Part shown: positions 22,537-33,850 of the stretch, piece after piece
Numbering within the stretch: position 1 is the first letter of the stretch
How the letters are laid out: the number at the start of each line of letters is the position of its first letter
Origin: Takakia lepidozioides
Lineage: Eukaryota; Streptophyta; Takakiopsida; Takakiales; Takakiaceae
Reading direction: 5' to 3'
Length of the DNA stretch: 64,000 nt
NCBI GenBank assembly: GCA_030704615.1
Contig: CM060734.1
Location: 45,896,042-45,960,041, forward strand
Translations under genes and position numbers: made by a program
The notes under the pieces: model-generated
The model's input: the letters and a program-made list of their open reading frames with translations, nothing else
Database searches by the model: none
Told to the model about the DNA's origin: nothing

Positions 22537-25500
22537 ATGTCCACGCCTAGTAAGAAGCGCTCGACCGCCGAGGCAGGATCACCTCCTCCCAATTCTGCAC
22601 ATTCCAGCCCCGCGGTACGAAGGAGCCCCCGCCTGGCTCGACTGAATCCGGTACAGATGGCGCCGGTGCGAGAGGGAAGGCAGAGCGGTGGGCGGTCTTC
22701 GAGTTCGGATTTTGACACAAGCGAGTATAGCATGGGCGACAACGATGAGGTGGAGGACAGTTCGGTGGAAATTGCACCTCCATCTGCAGAGTCTCTCCAA
22801 AAGGTGTGCAAACGGCACAAAACCGCTGCGCATGAGGTGAGTTCTATCCCTACTTGTGTTCATGTTTTCTGGGCGTTGAGTTCTCCTGAAACTGAAACTG
22901 GGATGCACATATCCACAAAGTTGTTCAAACGGATCTCGTAGTATACAGGGCAGTAGAAGAAGAAGTGTTCTTCAGTTTCAATTTCCTTGCTGCGCCCTAT
23001 GCAAGCTGGACATAGGCGGTCCTCCCGTTGCAGGTTTTCCCATCTGCCAGTCTCTATCCGTAGGTTGTGGGAACCCACCCTGAACCGCCCCAATGGCCTC
23101 AAGAGGGAAGGAGGTAAGGGTGCTGAAAGGTAATTTGGTCTGAAGATTCTATCATCGTGGAGCACCAAGAATGTCTCTCGATAGAAGTGGAGCTTTGTTG
23201 TGAGATTGGGTAGCATCCAAGTTCTCTTGACATGTAATTCCATAAGCTCTCTCCGAATGAGTCTGTTGCGGTCATGTCAGGATGTGATGTCCACCTCATC
23301 TGGGTTCATTGGTAATAGGAAAGCAGTAGAAAGTCCGTTACGTTTCAATAAACTGTCCACTCGAGCATACCAGGAGTTCCCGAAACCTGCAGCTTTGAGC
23401 CTCATAGATGTTGTGAGGGCCTTGCCACTAGCCCTTTGGGTGGAAGGGCCTGCAATCTATGGAGAAAGATTGTAAGCCTGAATTGTGCCTCGGATTGCAA
23501 TGGTACACATGCGAACTCTGCACCTAGGATCTGAGATGGAATTGTGCTCCTGGCGCCAAGCATTGCTTGGAGAAAAGATGACTGTAATGGTTCCAAATTC
23601 TTTTCCCACCAGGAGACAGGGACACCAGGTGCCCAGAACTCACAACCATTGATGGTAGCAGGGCTGACGACGGTGTCAAACAGCCACTTTTTGGTCGGGG
23701 GATGCCGCAGATGTATTTGCTTGCATTTGGCGTGAAGGCGGACGGAGGCCGCCTTACCTTTAGTCAATCTGTCCAAGGCAGTGGTTGCAAAGTGAAACTT
23801 GGGGGAGTGGATAACCAGACCTAGGTACCGGTATGATTTGACAATCTCAATTTCCTGCTAGTTGAAGATGAATCTACGATCAGCCTGGCCATTGAAGACC
23901 ATGATCTTGGTCTTGCTAAGATTGACTTGCATCCCATAGTCTTTGCAGAACTGTTCCAAAATTTTGAGATGGCGTTGCAGAAAGACCGGGGATTGTGCCA
24001 AAAGGGCAACATCATGAGCGTAGAGGAGATCTGATTGGGCAGAAAATGAAGTTAGGCAGAAAACATCCCTGAACATGTTTTCAATTTGTGACATGGGGGA
24101 GGACATCGTGGAAAAACCTTCAGGTCTACCACTGTGTGCAGAGGGACTAGTTTTTAGGTCAAGGAAATGTTGCTTTGTCACGTCATTGCACCTGCGTTGG
24201 AGTACGCATTTGCTATATGCGTTGATAACTCCAATGAGGCTAGGTCTGCAATATCCTTTCAATTGAATTGTGTCTGCACCTGCGTTTACCAACATTGAGA
24301 GTCTTTAGGCCTTTTGGGGCTCCGTTGCTGGGCTCCGCCATACAGCCATTTGCTGATTGTGTGAATCGATGTCCACTGGATATGTGCAAAACCCGGATGG
24401 ATGTTCTGTTTCCTGGTAAGTTTCATGTGGTACTGATGTGAACCCGCCCACATTCTGTTTCTTCACCAATGAATGGGCTTACATGTTATGAGGACATTCT
24501 GTCCCTCTCCTTTTCAGTTTTTGGCACTTGCGCTGCAGGGGAGTGGGTTTGAGGTCAGCCAATCCATAGTTGTGGTTGTGGGATGGTTTGTGCTCTGGTG
24601 ACGTTGTGTTCAGTAGGACTACAGCTGATGCACCTTGTGTGTGGGATGTTTTGGCAGCGGAAGGGGAGTGAAGCTGCAGCAAAGCACTCACAGCCACTAC
24701 ACAATGCCAACCAACACCAACCTTGGCACCCACCCCCTGCCGGATGGTCTCCACAACAGAGTGCACCATGGGGAGCCCCCCCTGCTTCGGGGTCATGGCG
24801 CTGGCTTCCTGATGTTGCCACGTCACAATGGGGGCCTCCCACATCTCCATACGGCCCTCCCCCCTCCGGCACACATCAGTCACCCCCCACAACGTATGAC
24901 GGCGCTGCTCCAGATCATGGGGGCAGGAAACGGACATCAGAGCTGAGGAAGGAACGACGCCATGCCATGAAACAATGGGAAGGAGATGGAGAGGGAAGGG
25001 TGGCTGCAGGGCTAAAGTGCCACAAGGTGGAGGTGCATGGAAATGGAGTCATCAATGCTGGCTGCGAAGGTATGGAACACTGGCAGCGTGATTTGCGTGG
25101 CCTGGCATTGCGTTACCTTGACTCAAGCGTACAAGACATTGACCAGCAGTCCCAGAGTGCCATGTCAACAGTAATAGAGGGCATAAATGGAATGTACGAG
25201 TACACACCTATCCCTGCCAATCGTGATTTTATAGTGAAGCAATGTGGGAAGATAATGAAAGGAGAAAGAGCAAAACTGAAAGATAAATGGACGAAGACTG
25301 GTGTGAGGCCAATGAATACTGAACCCGCCTATTGGGATAAGCTTGTTGCCTACTGGGAGTCCCCTCGTGGACTTGCAAAGGCTGAAGGGATGAAGCAAGC
25401 GCGTGCTTGTGTCACGAACCCCTCGCGTTGGGGCCGGGCAGGAGTTGCAGGCCAAGCAGCCCGTTTGGTAATCTCCCTCACCCCCTTCTCATTGCTCTTA

Positions 25501-27712
25501 CGTTGTGGCATGTTCTGATGGAAGAGACACCCACGAGTGGGTTTTATTGCTTGTGCAGAATTAGTTGTTATGTGATATGCAGGGCAGTGCTTTGTCCATA
25601 TGCTCCTGGCATTTTGTACTGACAGTGTGTGGATGGGCAAATACAGAAAAGACGCAAAGCGCGGAGCCCGTCACTGTCCAAGCTCGGGGCGGAGTGCAAG
25701 AACGCTGCGACTGGCACCCCATCAGAGTCTGTTTTGAGCCAGGTATGTTTTGAAGTCCGGTTTCCATTCATGAATCTGTTGTTGTACTAAGATTTGGTGG
25801 GTATGTGGGGCCCCCACGCATGGTACAGGAGGGGTGTTATGCCAAACCCAGCCATCTCCGAATGCCTGAAATCCTGCACATTCGGCCTCTTCTTCTGGTT
25901 TTTAACAGTACGGGTGGGTGTTTGTATGCGTAGGGAGCGGAGAACTCAATGGCAGCCCGCATCGGGGCCCTGGAGAGGCTTGCGGCTCTCTCTGCGGAGC
26001 GGGAGAGGGGAATGGAAGCACAACTGAAGAAGATAGTGGAACTCATGATGGGGCAAAAAGGGGGTGTAACGGGTGGCATTATGGAAGACCCCCCTGCTGC
26101 GACCATTGTACCTGACAAGGAGGAAGTAATTGTAGTGGGTAGGGATGTGATAGAGGTCCGGGCTGTTGTTGATGATATTCACAGTGGGGGGCAGGGTCCA
26201 CTCGTTGAAGAGGGAGAGGTCCAGCAAGTTGGTGGGGATGACATGGACGATGGGGGGGTCATTGCTCATGATGGGGGAAAAGGGGAAGCTGTAGGGGGAG
26301 AGGGTGGTAGTTTGCTTGGTCCAGGCTGCAGGGGGACCGAAACTTTGTCCTCCGGGGTGACTGTTGTCTCCCAACCCACTGAGGTGAGACCCCGTGACAC
26401 CCCTTCAAAAGCTCCTTTCATAGAAAAGTCGAAACTAATTGTTCTAGACCTGAACGGGATCTTGTGCCACTCTATTCCTAACTTTCAGCCCAACCTGAGG
26501 CGTCATTGGCCATGGGTGTTGACCACCAACAAGTATGTTTTCCCAAGGCCGCAGGTCTGTGAGTTTTTAAACCTTCTCTTCCGGTATTTCTACGTTGGGA
26601 TATGGTCCTGTGCTTCCAAGGGGAATGTTGCAGACATCTTCAAAGTGGTGATGCAGGGGGTCAAGGGTTCTCCCCTCTTTGTGTGGTCACAAGAGGAGTG
26701 TGACCCCTTGACAGAGCCACACCCCACAAAAGGGCCTGCCGTACAGAACTTACAGAAGAGACTGTCGAGGGTGTGGTCGGAATTTTCTGGATTTAACGAA
26801 TCCAACACCCTCCTAGTGGATGATTCACCACACAAGGGGAGGGGGAACTCCCCTTTGAACATGGTCCATCCATTGTCATTTGATGTCACTGGCAATGTCA
26901 GTGAGGGGCCCGATTCAGACTACCTTTTAGAAACAGTCTGGCCCTACTGCCAAGATTTGTTTTGCTCCAAGGATGTGCGTGTCTTCACAAGCACGCGGAA
27001 GCTGACCCCGACTGGCAGCTTGAATGTGGGAGAGGATGGGGTCGTTGGGGGAAGTACTTCTGCGCCCATGCAGGTGAAACTAACCTTACTGTTTGCAACA
27101 TGACATCGAAGCCAAAGTCCATGTTTGTTTTGTTCCCCCCGGATGCCCTCTCACGCAAGGCTGGCACTATATGTTTTGCAGGGACCACATGTACAGGGAG
27201 TGGCAGTGGGGTCGAATGTGAAGAAGGTGGGTCCTGCGCCTAGGACCATAGTGCTACGGCGGCAGCATTCCGGATTTCCTCCCCGGCAAGAGGAGGCAGC
27301 GCCCAAGGTATGGTTGTTCCCAGCCCCTCTCCGCAAACTTACTTGGTTGGTTTCCTTTATGGATACACTTCCTGAAGCGTTGCAATGTGTATTCATTGCA
27401 GGTGAGCAAGAGGAGTGGGCTGTCCCCGGCACCATCATCACAGCAGGACGTGGTTCCCCAGGCATGCATTCATGGCTCCTTGCTTTGCCTGGCTGGTTTT
27501 TAGTAGGGTTATTTTTGCCAGGAAGTTGTAGTGTGCAGGGTCTGAGCAGGGTGTTTGTTAGCTTGCTCCGTGGAGGTGTGTTTATATCATTGCAACCACC
27601 AGAGTTCATGTTATTCTTATTCGTCTGACTAAACCTCTTTTTGCTGCTGTAGTTGAAGACACGTGGGCAGCTTTCCTCAGTTGCCACCCTCAGTGACGAG
27701 CTTCGCTTCAAG
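22537..27712 (+). CDS. CACTA-borne gene: En/Spm transposase-associated-like domain plus FCP1/NIF-type HAD phosphatase domain
   Basis: Exons called from GT-AG sites, all phase 0 and open: 22537-22836, 24658-25467, 25647-25742, 25934-27073, 27182-27307, 27402-about 27460 (3' end uncertain), 27653-27712. More exons may follow to about 28.06 kb. Exon 1 is basic and Ser/Pro-rich with RRSPRLARL, nuclear-signal-like. Exon 2 has a Pro-rich start, then WDKLVAYWESPRGLAKAEG and NPSRWGRAG, resembling the plant Ptta/En/Spm domain (Transposase_24). Exon 4 has a coiled-coil-like start (RIGALERLAALSAERERG), then the HAD core: LDLNGILCH, VGIWSCASKGNVADI, FVWSQEECDP and LLVDDSPHKG. Known: FCP1/NIF phosphatases act on phosphoserine with DxDGT; here the second Asp is Asn, as in many plant NIF-like proteins, so catalysis is uncertain. 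Inferred: a nuclear, transposon-encoded protein. Its intact frame contrasts with the broken host element. Confidence 0.65.
22860..24300 (-). pseudogene. LINE reverse transcriptase remnant, antisense in intron 1 of the CACTA gene
   Basis: Minus-strand reading starts mid-RT. QSDLLYAHDVALLAQSPVF at about 24030-23990 corresponds to the RT catalytic YADD box, but the first Asp is His (YAHD at 24011-24022). KILEQFCKDYGMQVNLSKTK follows, as in non-LTR RTs, then a stop near 23858, YRYLGLVIH, further stops near 23402 and 23240, and a zinc-ribbon-like C terminus (CPACIGRSKEIETEEHFFF...C) as in zf-RVT. The endonuclease and front of the RT are missing, and no poly(A) is seen at the 3' end. Dead fragment. 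Confidence 0.75.
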
Positions 27713-28630
27713 GTACGTTGGTGCACCGTGAATTTGCTGCTGATTCAGTATTGTGGCAACCAATATCGTTTTTGGTTCATTAGCGTGATGTTGTGCATGC
27801 ATCGTGGTCTGTGTTCTGAGTCTCGCCTACTATCATTGCTTCTCAATTCCCCCTACATATGGGTGAACCACTAAAACCAGTAGAATGCATCATAACCATA
27901 TTTTCAGCTAGAATGCAGGTCAGTTGGAAACTCACACAAACCACTACAAGTGCTCATTTTTCGTGCTTTCCTACTATAGTGCAACCAACTAGCACAGTGG
28001 CAGCGGAGTTGGCCAAAGCAGTCCCGAGATGGCACAAGCACTCTGCGTCTTTCCACTAGCAGTCGTACCCGTCACTGCCATTGCGTGGGGATGACGCCAC
28101 GCGTCAACCCACATACTCTCCACGTGGTCCCCGTGGATTCGTCTGCCGGAAGTTGTGCAGTCGACTTCGCCAGTGGCTGTTGCGACGTCACATGCAGCAC
28201 TCCAAGTGATATGGCCGACTTCGATGTGGCGTCTTGGGCCCGTGGCCACGCGGCAGCATTGCCGCTCGTCGCGGCGCCGCCACATCGGCATCCACGTCCG
28301 CATCCATGTCTGCGTCCATGTGTCACCGCGCCCCGGGTGAGTCAGTTCACTCATCCGGAGGGAAAAGTCAAAGTCAGCCCAAAAGGTCAGACACACGGGC
28401 GGCCCGCCTGGTTACGCCACGTGGTTCTTCAGCATTAATTCCATTAATCGCTGAGCAGTTGTTCGCGCGTCTGCGTCCTTTACCACTCCAATCATTGGAT
28501 GTCCAACCCAACTACCACGTCTGTTGTAACTAGTCTGTTGTAACTTCCAGTCGATCCCAGTTTTTTGACTTTTACGACTCAAAATGAGTTGTTACCCCAG
28601 TGGTAAATGACACGAATGCTTCTAGTGACA

Positions 28631-29692
28631 GTGCCAACTATGCCATCGATGGCACCCGCTCGCCCAAGTGTGTCAGAGGTGAGCCACGAGTTCCATTAGG
28701 GAGAGTTGGTATGGCTTGGGATGCCAGTGGGTGGTACTGCAAAGCAAGGTGCAGCCAGTACATTGTTGGGGGCGGCTACGGCAATTTACCAAGCTCCATT
28801 GTTTTTTGCCACGACAATTGCAATGCCGGGGATGCGGTCAACTGCAGTGTTTAGACTGGCAGCTGCACTTTGTGAGAGTGGTGATGCATCGGCGCTATCT
28901 GTGGGGATAGTGGATCAGGTGCAGTGCATGGATGCCCTGGATTCAAGGGTGAAGACAGCCACAGCTGCGCCATGGCAAGCGGCAGCTACAAGGTTGCAAG
29001 AGTTGCCAGCTAGACCAGCCATTAAGCGTAGTATGGTGACTCCTGGGGTAGTCCTGGTGGAAAATCAGGATGGTGTGTTTCAGTTGGGTGGCCCAGCCGG
29101 GAGGAGGTATAGGCCACTGCGGGTCTTGTTGGACTCGGGAGCACAGCCATTGATGTTGGGGAGAGGCTTGGGCCTTACAGAGGCGGATTTGGAGCCTTGC
29201 CCTTTCCAAATTCAAACATCTTTGGGCGGTTCAGAGAAAGCACGAGGGATTACACGCCATGAGCTCTTTATTCGATTGCAACCAAATCATCCTACAGATG
29301 GCTTTGTCATGAGAGCTAAAGCCATTGTTACGGACGCAATGTCTTATGATGTGCTTGTTGGTGGGGCTGTGTTATACCCGATGGGCTTTACTTTGGACTT
29401 TTGGGAGGAAACGACATCCTATAGGCCGGAATGGCAGTCCGGGGATGGTCGACGTGCACTGCTTCCAGTGCGGTTTATTGGGAATATAGCGGTGGATCAT
29501 AGGAACATGATGCCCACATTGGCTGCATTCTCAGGGGTGGTGGCTTGGGGTGGTGAGCTCTTGGAGGGCAATAACCATGTAGATGATAGGCCACCACCTG
29601 ATGAGGATAAACAATTGGCATACAAGGCTGATTTGCTTCCTCATGTGCCTGTTCATATTCCACTGTGGGGTACAGTTGGGAATTTGCATTGA
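28631..29692 (+). pseudogene. Retropepsin-like aspartic protease of the gypsy element
   Basis: The open frame from about 28706 contains YRPLRVLLDSGAQPLMLG, with the catalytic DSGA at 29132-29143. It continues with a beta-rich body including VTDAMSYDVLVGGAVLYPMG, the usual flap/C-terminal region of gypsy proteases. In the family it cuts the gag-pol polyprotein. It ends in a TGA at 29690-29692, after which the same frame continues into the methyltransferase with another TGA near 29813, so the two were probably one polyprotein. Another frame (28600-28854) is also open across the CACTA scar and probably reflects a small frameshift. Confidence 0.75.
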
Positions 29693-29820
29693 ATAGCAGG
29701 CGAGTGTGTGCACCAAGCATGGCAGGAGGCCTATCCATTGGTGAGTGAGGGGAGTTCAGTGACATCACCTGGACCTCCTCAGTTAGCTCCTTTGGACACA
29801 GTGTCCATTACTTGACAACC

Positions 29821-30922
29821 ACCTGACTCAGGGATTTGTTTGCTAGACCTGTTTGGAGGCATGAGCACTGGACTTGCAGGAGTGTGGCAAGCTGGGATTA
29901 AAGTACAAAAGTACTTGTATGTGGAGAAGGATGAGATAGCTCGGCGTATTTCTATGCGCCACGTTGCCTTGTTCATACACCAGTACCCTGAGTTGCTGCC
30001 TCTCTCAGCAATTCAAGGGTGCCAAAAGGCTTTGCTAGCAGACATTATCATGCTGGGGGCGGATGATTTGGACCGGCATGGTGCCATTGACTTGGTGATA
30101 GCTGGATGGCCTTGCCAATGACACTCTCCCGCACGTCATGGGAATGGCTTGCATGATGCACGATCGTATTTGTTTTGGGAGATGTTGAGAGTGTTGCGTG
30201 ACTTGCAGACGAGGCAAGTGCAACCTCTAGCCTATATCTTGGAGAATGTTCATCTTATGGGGGACTCTCGGGCCAGGGTTATGGCCAGTGTGCATCAGGT
30301 GCGGTCTTGGATTGGATTGGCGGTGCTATTAGATGCAGCAACGGTGGGATCACGCGCGCATCGACCTCGATTGTGGTGGACCAATCTTGCACCACCAGAG
30401 CTGCTCAAGAGAGCATATGGTTCCATTCAACGGCCACCCAATCTCACGATTGACGGCATTTTGGACTAAGGGAAGCAACCACAGAGGGTGCAACATGATG
30501 ACCGTCCACCTCTAGCAGTGGTCAATCGAGTGGGGCAGCCACGTACAGCCTTGCCTACGCTCATGAGCTTTCCCTCGTCTCATGCTTTTCGAGACGATGG
30601 TCCTAGGTTGATTTGGGACAGTGTGCTACAGCGATTGGTGGAGTCCAATGCGGATGAGCGCAAGTGGGCAATGGGGTTTGCCACGGGCACTACAGCTGTG
30701 CCAGCTCTGTCAGAGGCATCACGACGCCAGGTGTTGGGTCAGGCAATGGATCTCAATTGCTTGACATGGGTCATTGGCTTGTGCATGGCTGAACAACGGA
30801 GATTGCAAGCATTGGTGGCTACTTCTGCACTTCTATTAGATATTGCACCATCTCTGCCAACCGGGACGGTGGAGGCAGTGAGTGGAGGCGAGCACATGAT
30901 CATGGGGTGCAAACACCCATGA
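29821..30922 (+). pseudogene. Cytosine-5 DNA methyltransferase domain inside the gypsy polyprotein
   Basis: Known role: transfers methyl from S-adenosylmethionine to C5 of cytosine. One frame, shared with the protease, holds the C5-MTase motifs in order: motif I LLDLFGGMSTGLAGVWQAG (from 29843), motif II-like LYVEKDEIA, motif IV VIAGWPCQ with the catalytic Cys (about 30104-30118), motif VI ILENVHL (ENV at 30242-30250), motif VIII SRAHRPRLWWTNL, then after the target-recognition part LPTLMSFPSSHAF and motif IX/X ERKWAMGFATGTT with RRQVLGQAMDLN. Lesions: TGA at 30119-30121 where PCQG normally has Gly (consistent with GGA to TGA), and TAA at 30467-30469. About 360 codons, a full catalytic domain without regulatory parts. 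It follows the protease and precedes integrase, where RT/RNase H would be expected. Identification is firm; this copy is inactive. Confidence 0.88.
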
Positions 30923-31059
30923 CAAATGTGGGATGAGATGCGGAAAGAGAGAGTCATTGGATCTCTCAAGCAGCAATATGAGGAGTGGGGAGAGCCATAC
31001 ACTGAGGATCAGTTAGAGGCCAAGCTGGTCCATCCCATAACATTGGTCAAGTAGATGGT
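30923..31059 (+). other. Short linker where RT/RNase H would be expected
   Basis: Only about 137 bp separate methyltransferase and integrase. The methyltransferase frame continues open for 40-odd codons (SLKQQYEEWGEPYTEDQLEA) to a TAG near 31053. No RT motifs (for example YxDD) are present in any frame. Confidence 0.6.
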
Positions 31060-32217
31060 GTGCATGACGATCCGGAGATCAGTGAGGAGCTTGGTGGTGC
31101 TAAGGATGTGCATGAAGATGCAACAGTGTTGGCCTACCTTCGTATAGGAGAGACAGCAGCCAGTGTGACTGCTAAGGAGAGAGATCGGATCCTACAACAA
31201 GCCAAGAGGTTCAAGTGGGAAGGGACTCACCTACTCCGGGTATGGGAGGATGGACGAGTGAGGATTGTGCCTCATCCAACACAACGAGCGCGATTGGTAC
31301 GCCATGCCCATGAGGAGTTGGGACATTTTGGGGTGCGGCGCACTCATAGTTTGCTGCAAGGGCAGTATTGGTGGCACGGATGTGCAACAGTTAGTGGCAA
31401 GGTGCATGGTGTGTGATAGAGTGCGGGCTTCTTTCAACGCCCCTACTCCACTTTACCCATTATGGGTTTGGGCTATCGTTGGAGTCTTGACTTCGCAGGC
31501 CCATTGCCACTGACGATTCGCCATAACAAGTATGTGCTGGTGATGGTGGAACACTTCTCCAAATGGATTGAACTGGTGACATTGCCTGACAATGCAAGTG
31601 AGGGGGCTGCGTATGCATTCTTAGATTGAGTGCTTAGCCATTTTGGTGCTCCAGCAGAGGTACTCACGGACCAGGGGAGAGAATTCTTTGGGGAGTTTCA
31701 GGCTTTGTGTGAGCAAGCCTTGATAGATCACCGCACTACTTCTCGGGATCATCCCGAGGCTGATGGCTTGGCGGAGAGAGTTGTTCAGACAGTCAAAAGA
31801 GGTTTGCGCAAGTACGGTTTGCAGAAGGGACACCTAGGAGATTGGGACCTTCAACTGCCTTGGCTAGCTATGGGCTATAGGTTCAGCAAACAAGCTTCAC
31901 TTGCCTCCTTCTCACCTTACTTTCTTCTCTTCGGCCGAGAGCCGGATTTGCCTGCATCTATTCGTAGGGAGGCTGCAATAGTTCTCAACCTTGATGATCC
32001 GGATGTGTGGATACAAGCATGTGCCCAGCGGGCAGAGTTGTTCAAGAGAGTCATGCCTATGGCTTTTGAGAACCTTGCTATTGCCCAACACCGAGACACA
32101 TTGAGGTACGCCGCTATACGTGGAGGGGGATATCGGCCAAGTGTTCGGCGTTTCCACCCTGGGGACTATGTGTATCTGCAGCAGATAGCGCCTACGACCT
32201 TGGATGTCACAGCATGA
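31060..32217 (+). pseudogene. Integrase of the gypsy element, frameshifted
   Basis: Integrase inserts element cDNA into the genome. The zinc-binding domain reads HAHEELGHFGVRRTHSLLQG, with the two His. Its Cys pair (CMVCDRV) is in the next frame after an indel near 31380. The frame shifts again near 31450 to RWSLDFAGPLPLTIRHNKY. The catalytic triad is visible: Asp in SLDFAGP, Asp in VLTDQGREFFG, and Glu in HPEADGLAERVVQTVKRG. A TGA at 31627-31629 sits where CGA (Arg) is likely. The C-terminal part (GREPDLPASIRREA, RRFHPGDYVYLQQ) is normal and runs to a TGA at 32215-32217, after which the frame continues into the PHD segment. Two frameshifts and one or two stops: dead. Confidence 0.85.
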
Positions 32218-32535
<318 letters not shown>

Positions 32536-32792
32536 TGGGCATGACAATGGTGAGGCGGACAAGTGATCCAAGGTCTAGCTAGTGGGGCTTCAATGCCATA
32601 GATACTCAACTGAAGATCATGGATTGCATGAAGGCGACTAACGATGGGGCTACGTTTGCACCCGGCCTCTTGATCTATTGACTTCAAGTGTTGGGACTTG
32701 TGCAATTGAAGACCAAGCGATGATCTTATTGAGATGGATACTTGTCAGCTATCCGGTGTTAGAGGGACCTAAACACCAGCTAAGGGGGCGAT
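32536..32792 (+). other. 3' untranslated tail with polypurine tract
   Basis: Non-coding tail after the PHD stop. It ends in AAGGGGGCGA (about 32782-32791), a polypurine tract directly before the LTR start TGTGGCAT. This position fixes the LTR 5' end and therefore shows that the left copy is incomplete. Confidence 0.65.
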
Positions 32793-33245
32793 TGTGGCAT
32801 AACTTTCTAGGATTGTGTGCTTAGAATGTATGGTGGACAACGATGTATGTTGTGGCACGATGCTTAGGTGCACGACAACTGTCATGGTTTTAGTCATGGT
32901 TAACTAGAATTACCTACTTCTAGTTAACTAGGATATTTTGGATATTCATATTTGTATTTTGTGTGTTGGGACTTCATTTGGTCTCACATGCCAAGTGAGG
33001 TGTCAAACCTCATTTGGGACATGGGGATGGGTTTTCCCCTTGTGAGTGTTGAGGAGGGCTCATCTTCTTGTAGTTGAGCCTCCATGAGTCTCTCCCACCT
33101 CCATAGCTCTAGGTATTGAGAAGGAGTGAGGTGAGGGCTTTGTAGGGTGGATTCTTTTAGCAAAGGTGCCATTGGCTTGACTTAGTTTATGTGATTGAGT
33201 GGATTCATGAGTGGAGTGTTTCCCTTGTGTTCACTTTCATTATCA
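32793..33245 (+). repeat. Complete LTR (A+B), about 453 bp
   Basis: Starts TGTGGCATAACTTTC after the polypurine tract and ends TTCATTATCA, giving TG...CA ends. Segment B (32880-33245) matches 16608-16972. Segment A (32793-32879) matches 33247-33332. Confidence 0.8.
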
Positions 33246-33246
33246 T

Positions 33247-33332
33247 TGTGGCATAGCTTTCTAGGATTGTGTGCTTAGAATGTATGGTGGACAGCGATGT
33301 ATGTTGTGGACGATGCTTAGGTGCACGATAAG
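33247..33332 (+). repeat. LTR segment A' abutting the complete LTR
   Basis: TGTGGCATAGCTTTCTAGG... repeats the first ~86 bp of the LTR with three substitutions and one deleted base. It begins one base after the complete LTR ends (TTATCA-T-TGTGGC) and stops at the A/B boundary, the point at which the left LTR copy begins. Confidence 0.8.
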
Positions 33333-33507
33333 CTGGAAGACAAAATCAAATACGTTTTGGCTGTTTTTTCCCACTGTTTTGAGTTTTTGCTTACACTTTG
33401 CTCGACTGCCCTTTTTTATATTCATTGTCGTTCATCCTATCTCTTAGCCAAATTGGCCGAACTCACCCCGCATCCCCTCGACTTAACAGATAATTTTATT
33501 AAGTGTT

Positions 33508-33850
33508 TTTTTTTTTTTTTTTTTTGGTGTTTTTTACCTAAAGGTAGCGGCATCCCAAATTGCATTGCAGGAGGTGGAAAAGATAACCACTAGACAACTG
33601 TGAAGGCTTACAAAGGGGGGAATCACCCCGTAACCATAGCCAAAAAGCATGAAAAGAGCCACGTATCCGCAACTGTCCAGAAATGAGAAAAACAGACCCA
33701 TCAATGGGCGGGACTGGAGCCTGTGAGAGCCAGCTAGGGTCTAGCATATTGGCATACAAACCAAAACTAAGGATAAATAAGTCAGTGTAAGGTTTTGGGA
33801 GCAGCAAAAAAGGCAGATACAAAGATTAAAATTTCAGCTTAGCTTTAAAC
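33508..33850 (-). mobile_element. Possible 3' end of a minus-strand poly(A) retroposon
   Basis: On the minus strand, sequence ending CTACCTTTAGGTAAAAAACACC is followed by about 20 A residues. A tail at one end with no inverted repeats is what a LINE or SINE 3' end looks like. No RT motif is seen upstream and no target duplication was found, so the family and left limit are unknown. Confidence 0.3.

Larger units (their letters stand above)
21134..28627 (+). mobile_element. CACTA (En/Spm-type) element inserted in the gypsy gag/protease region
   Basis: Seen: the left end starts CACTAGAAGCATTCGTGTC at 21134 and the right end (to 28627) is the exact reverse complement of these 19 bases. Flanking triplets are AGA (21131-21133) and ACA (28628-28630), a 3-bp target duplication with one mismatch. 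Known: CACTA termini and 3-bp duplications define this superfamily. It separates gag from protease of the surrounding element. It carries one multi-exon gene (22537 to about 27.7 kb) and an antisense LINE remnant. I see no Transposase_21-type (TnpD) catalytic transposase, so it may be non-autonomous or its transposase is unrecognised. Sequence at 21250-22500 and 27900-28560 looks subterminal and non-coding. Confidence 0.8.

Noticed and set aside
28072-28533. Overlapping frames on both strands in GC-rich DNA
   Set aside because: High GC content removes stops; no conserved motif, and the region is subterminal to the CACTA element.
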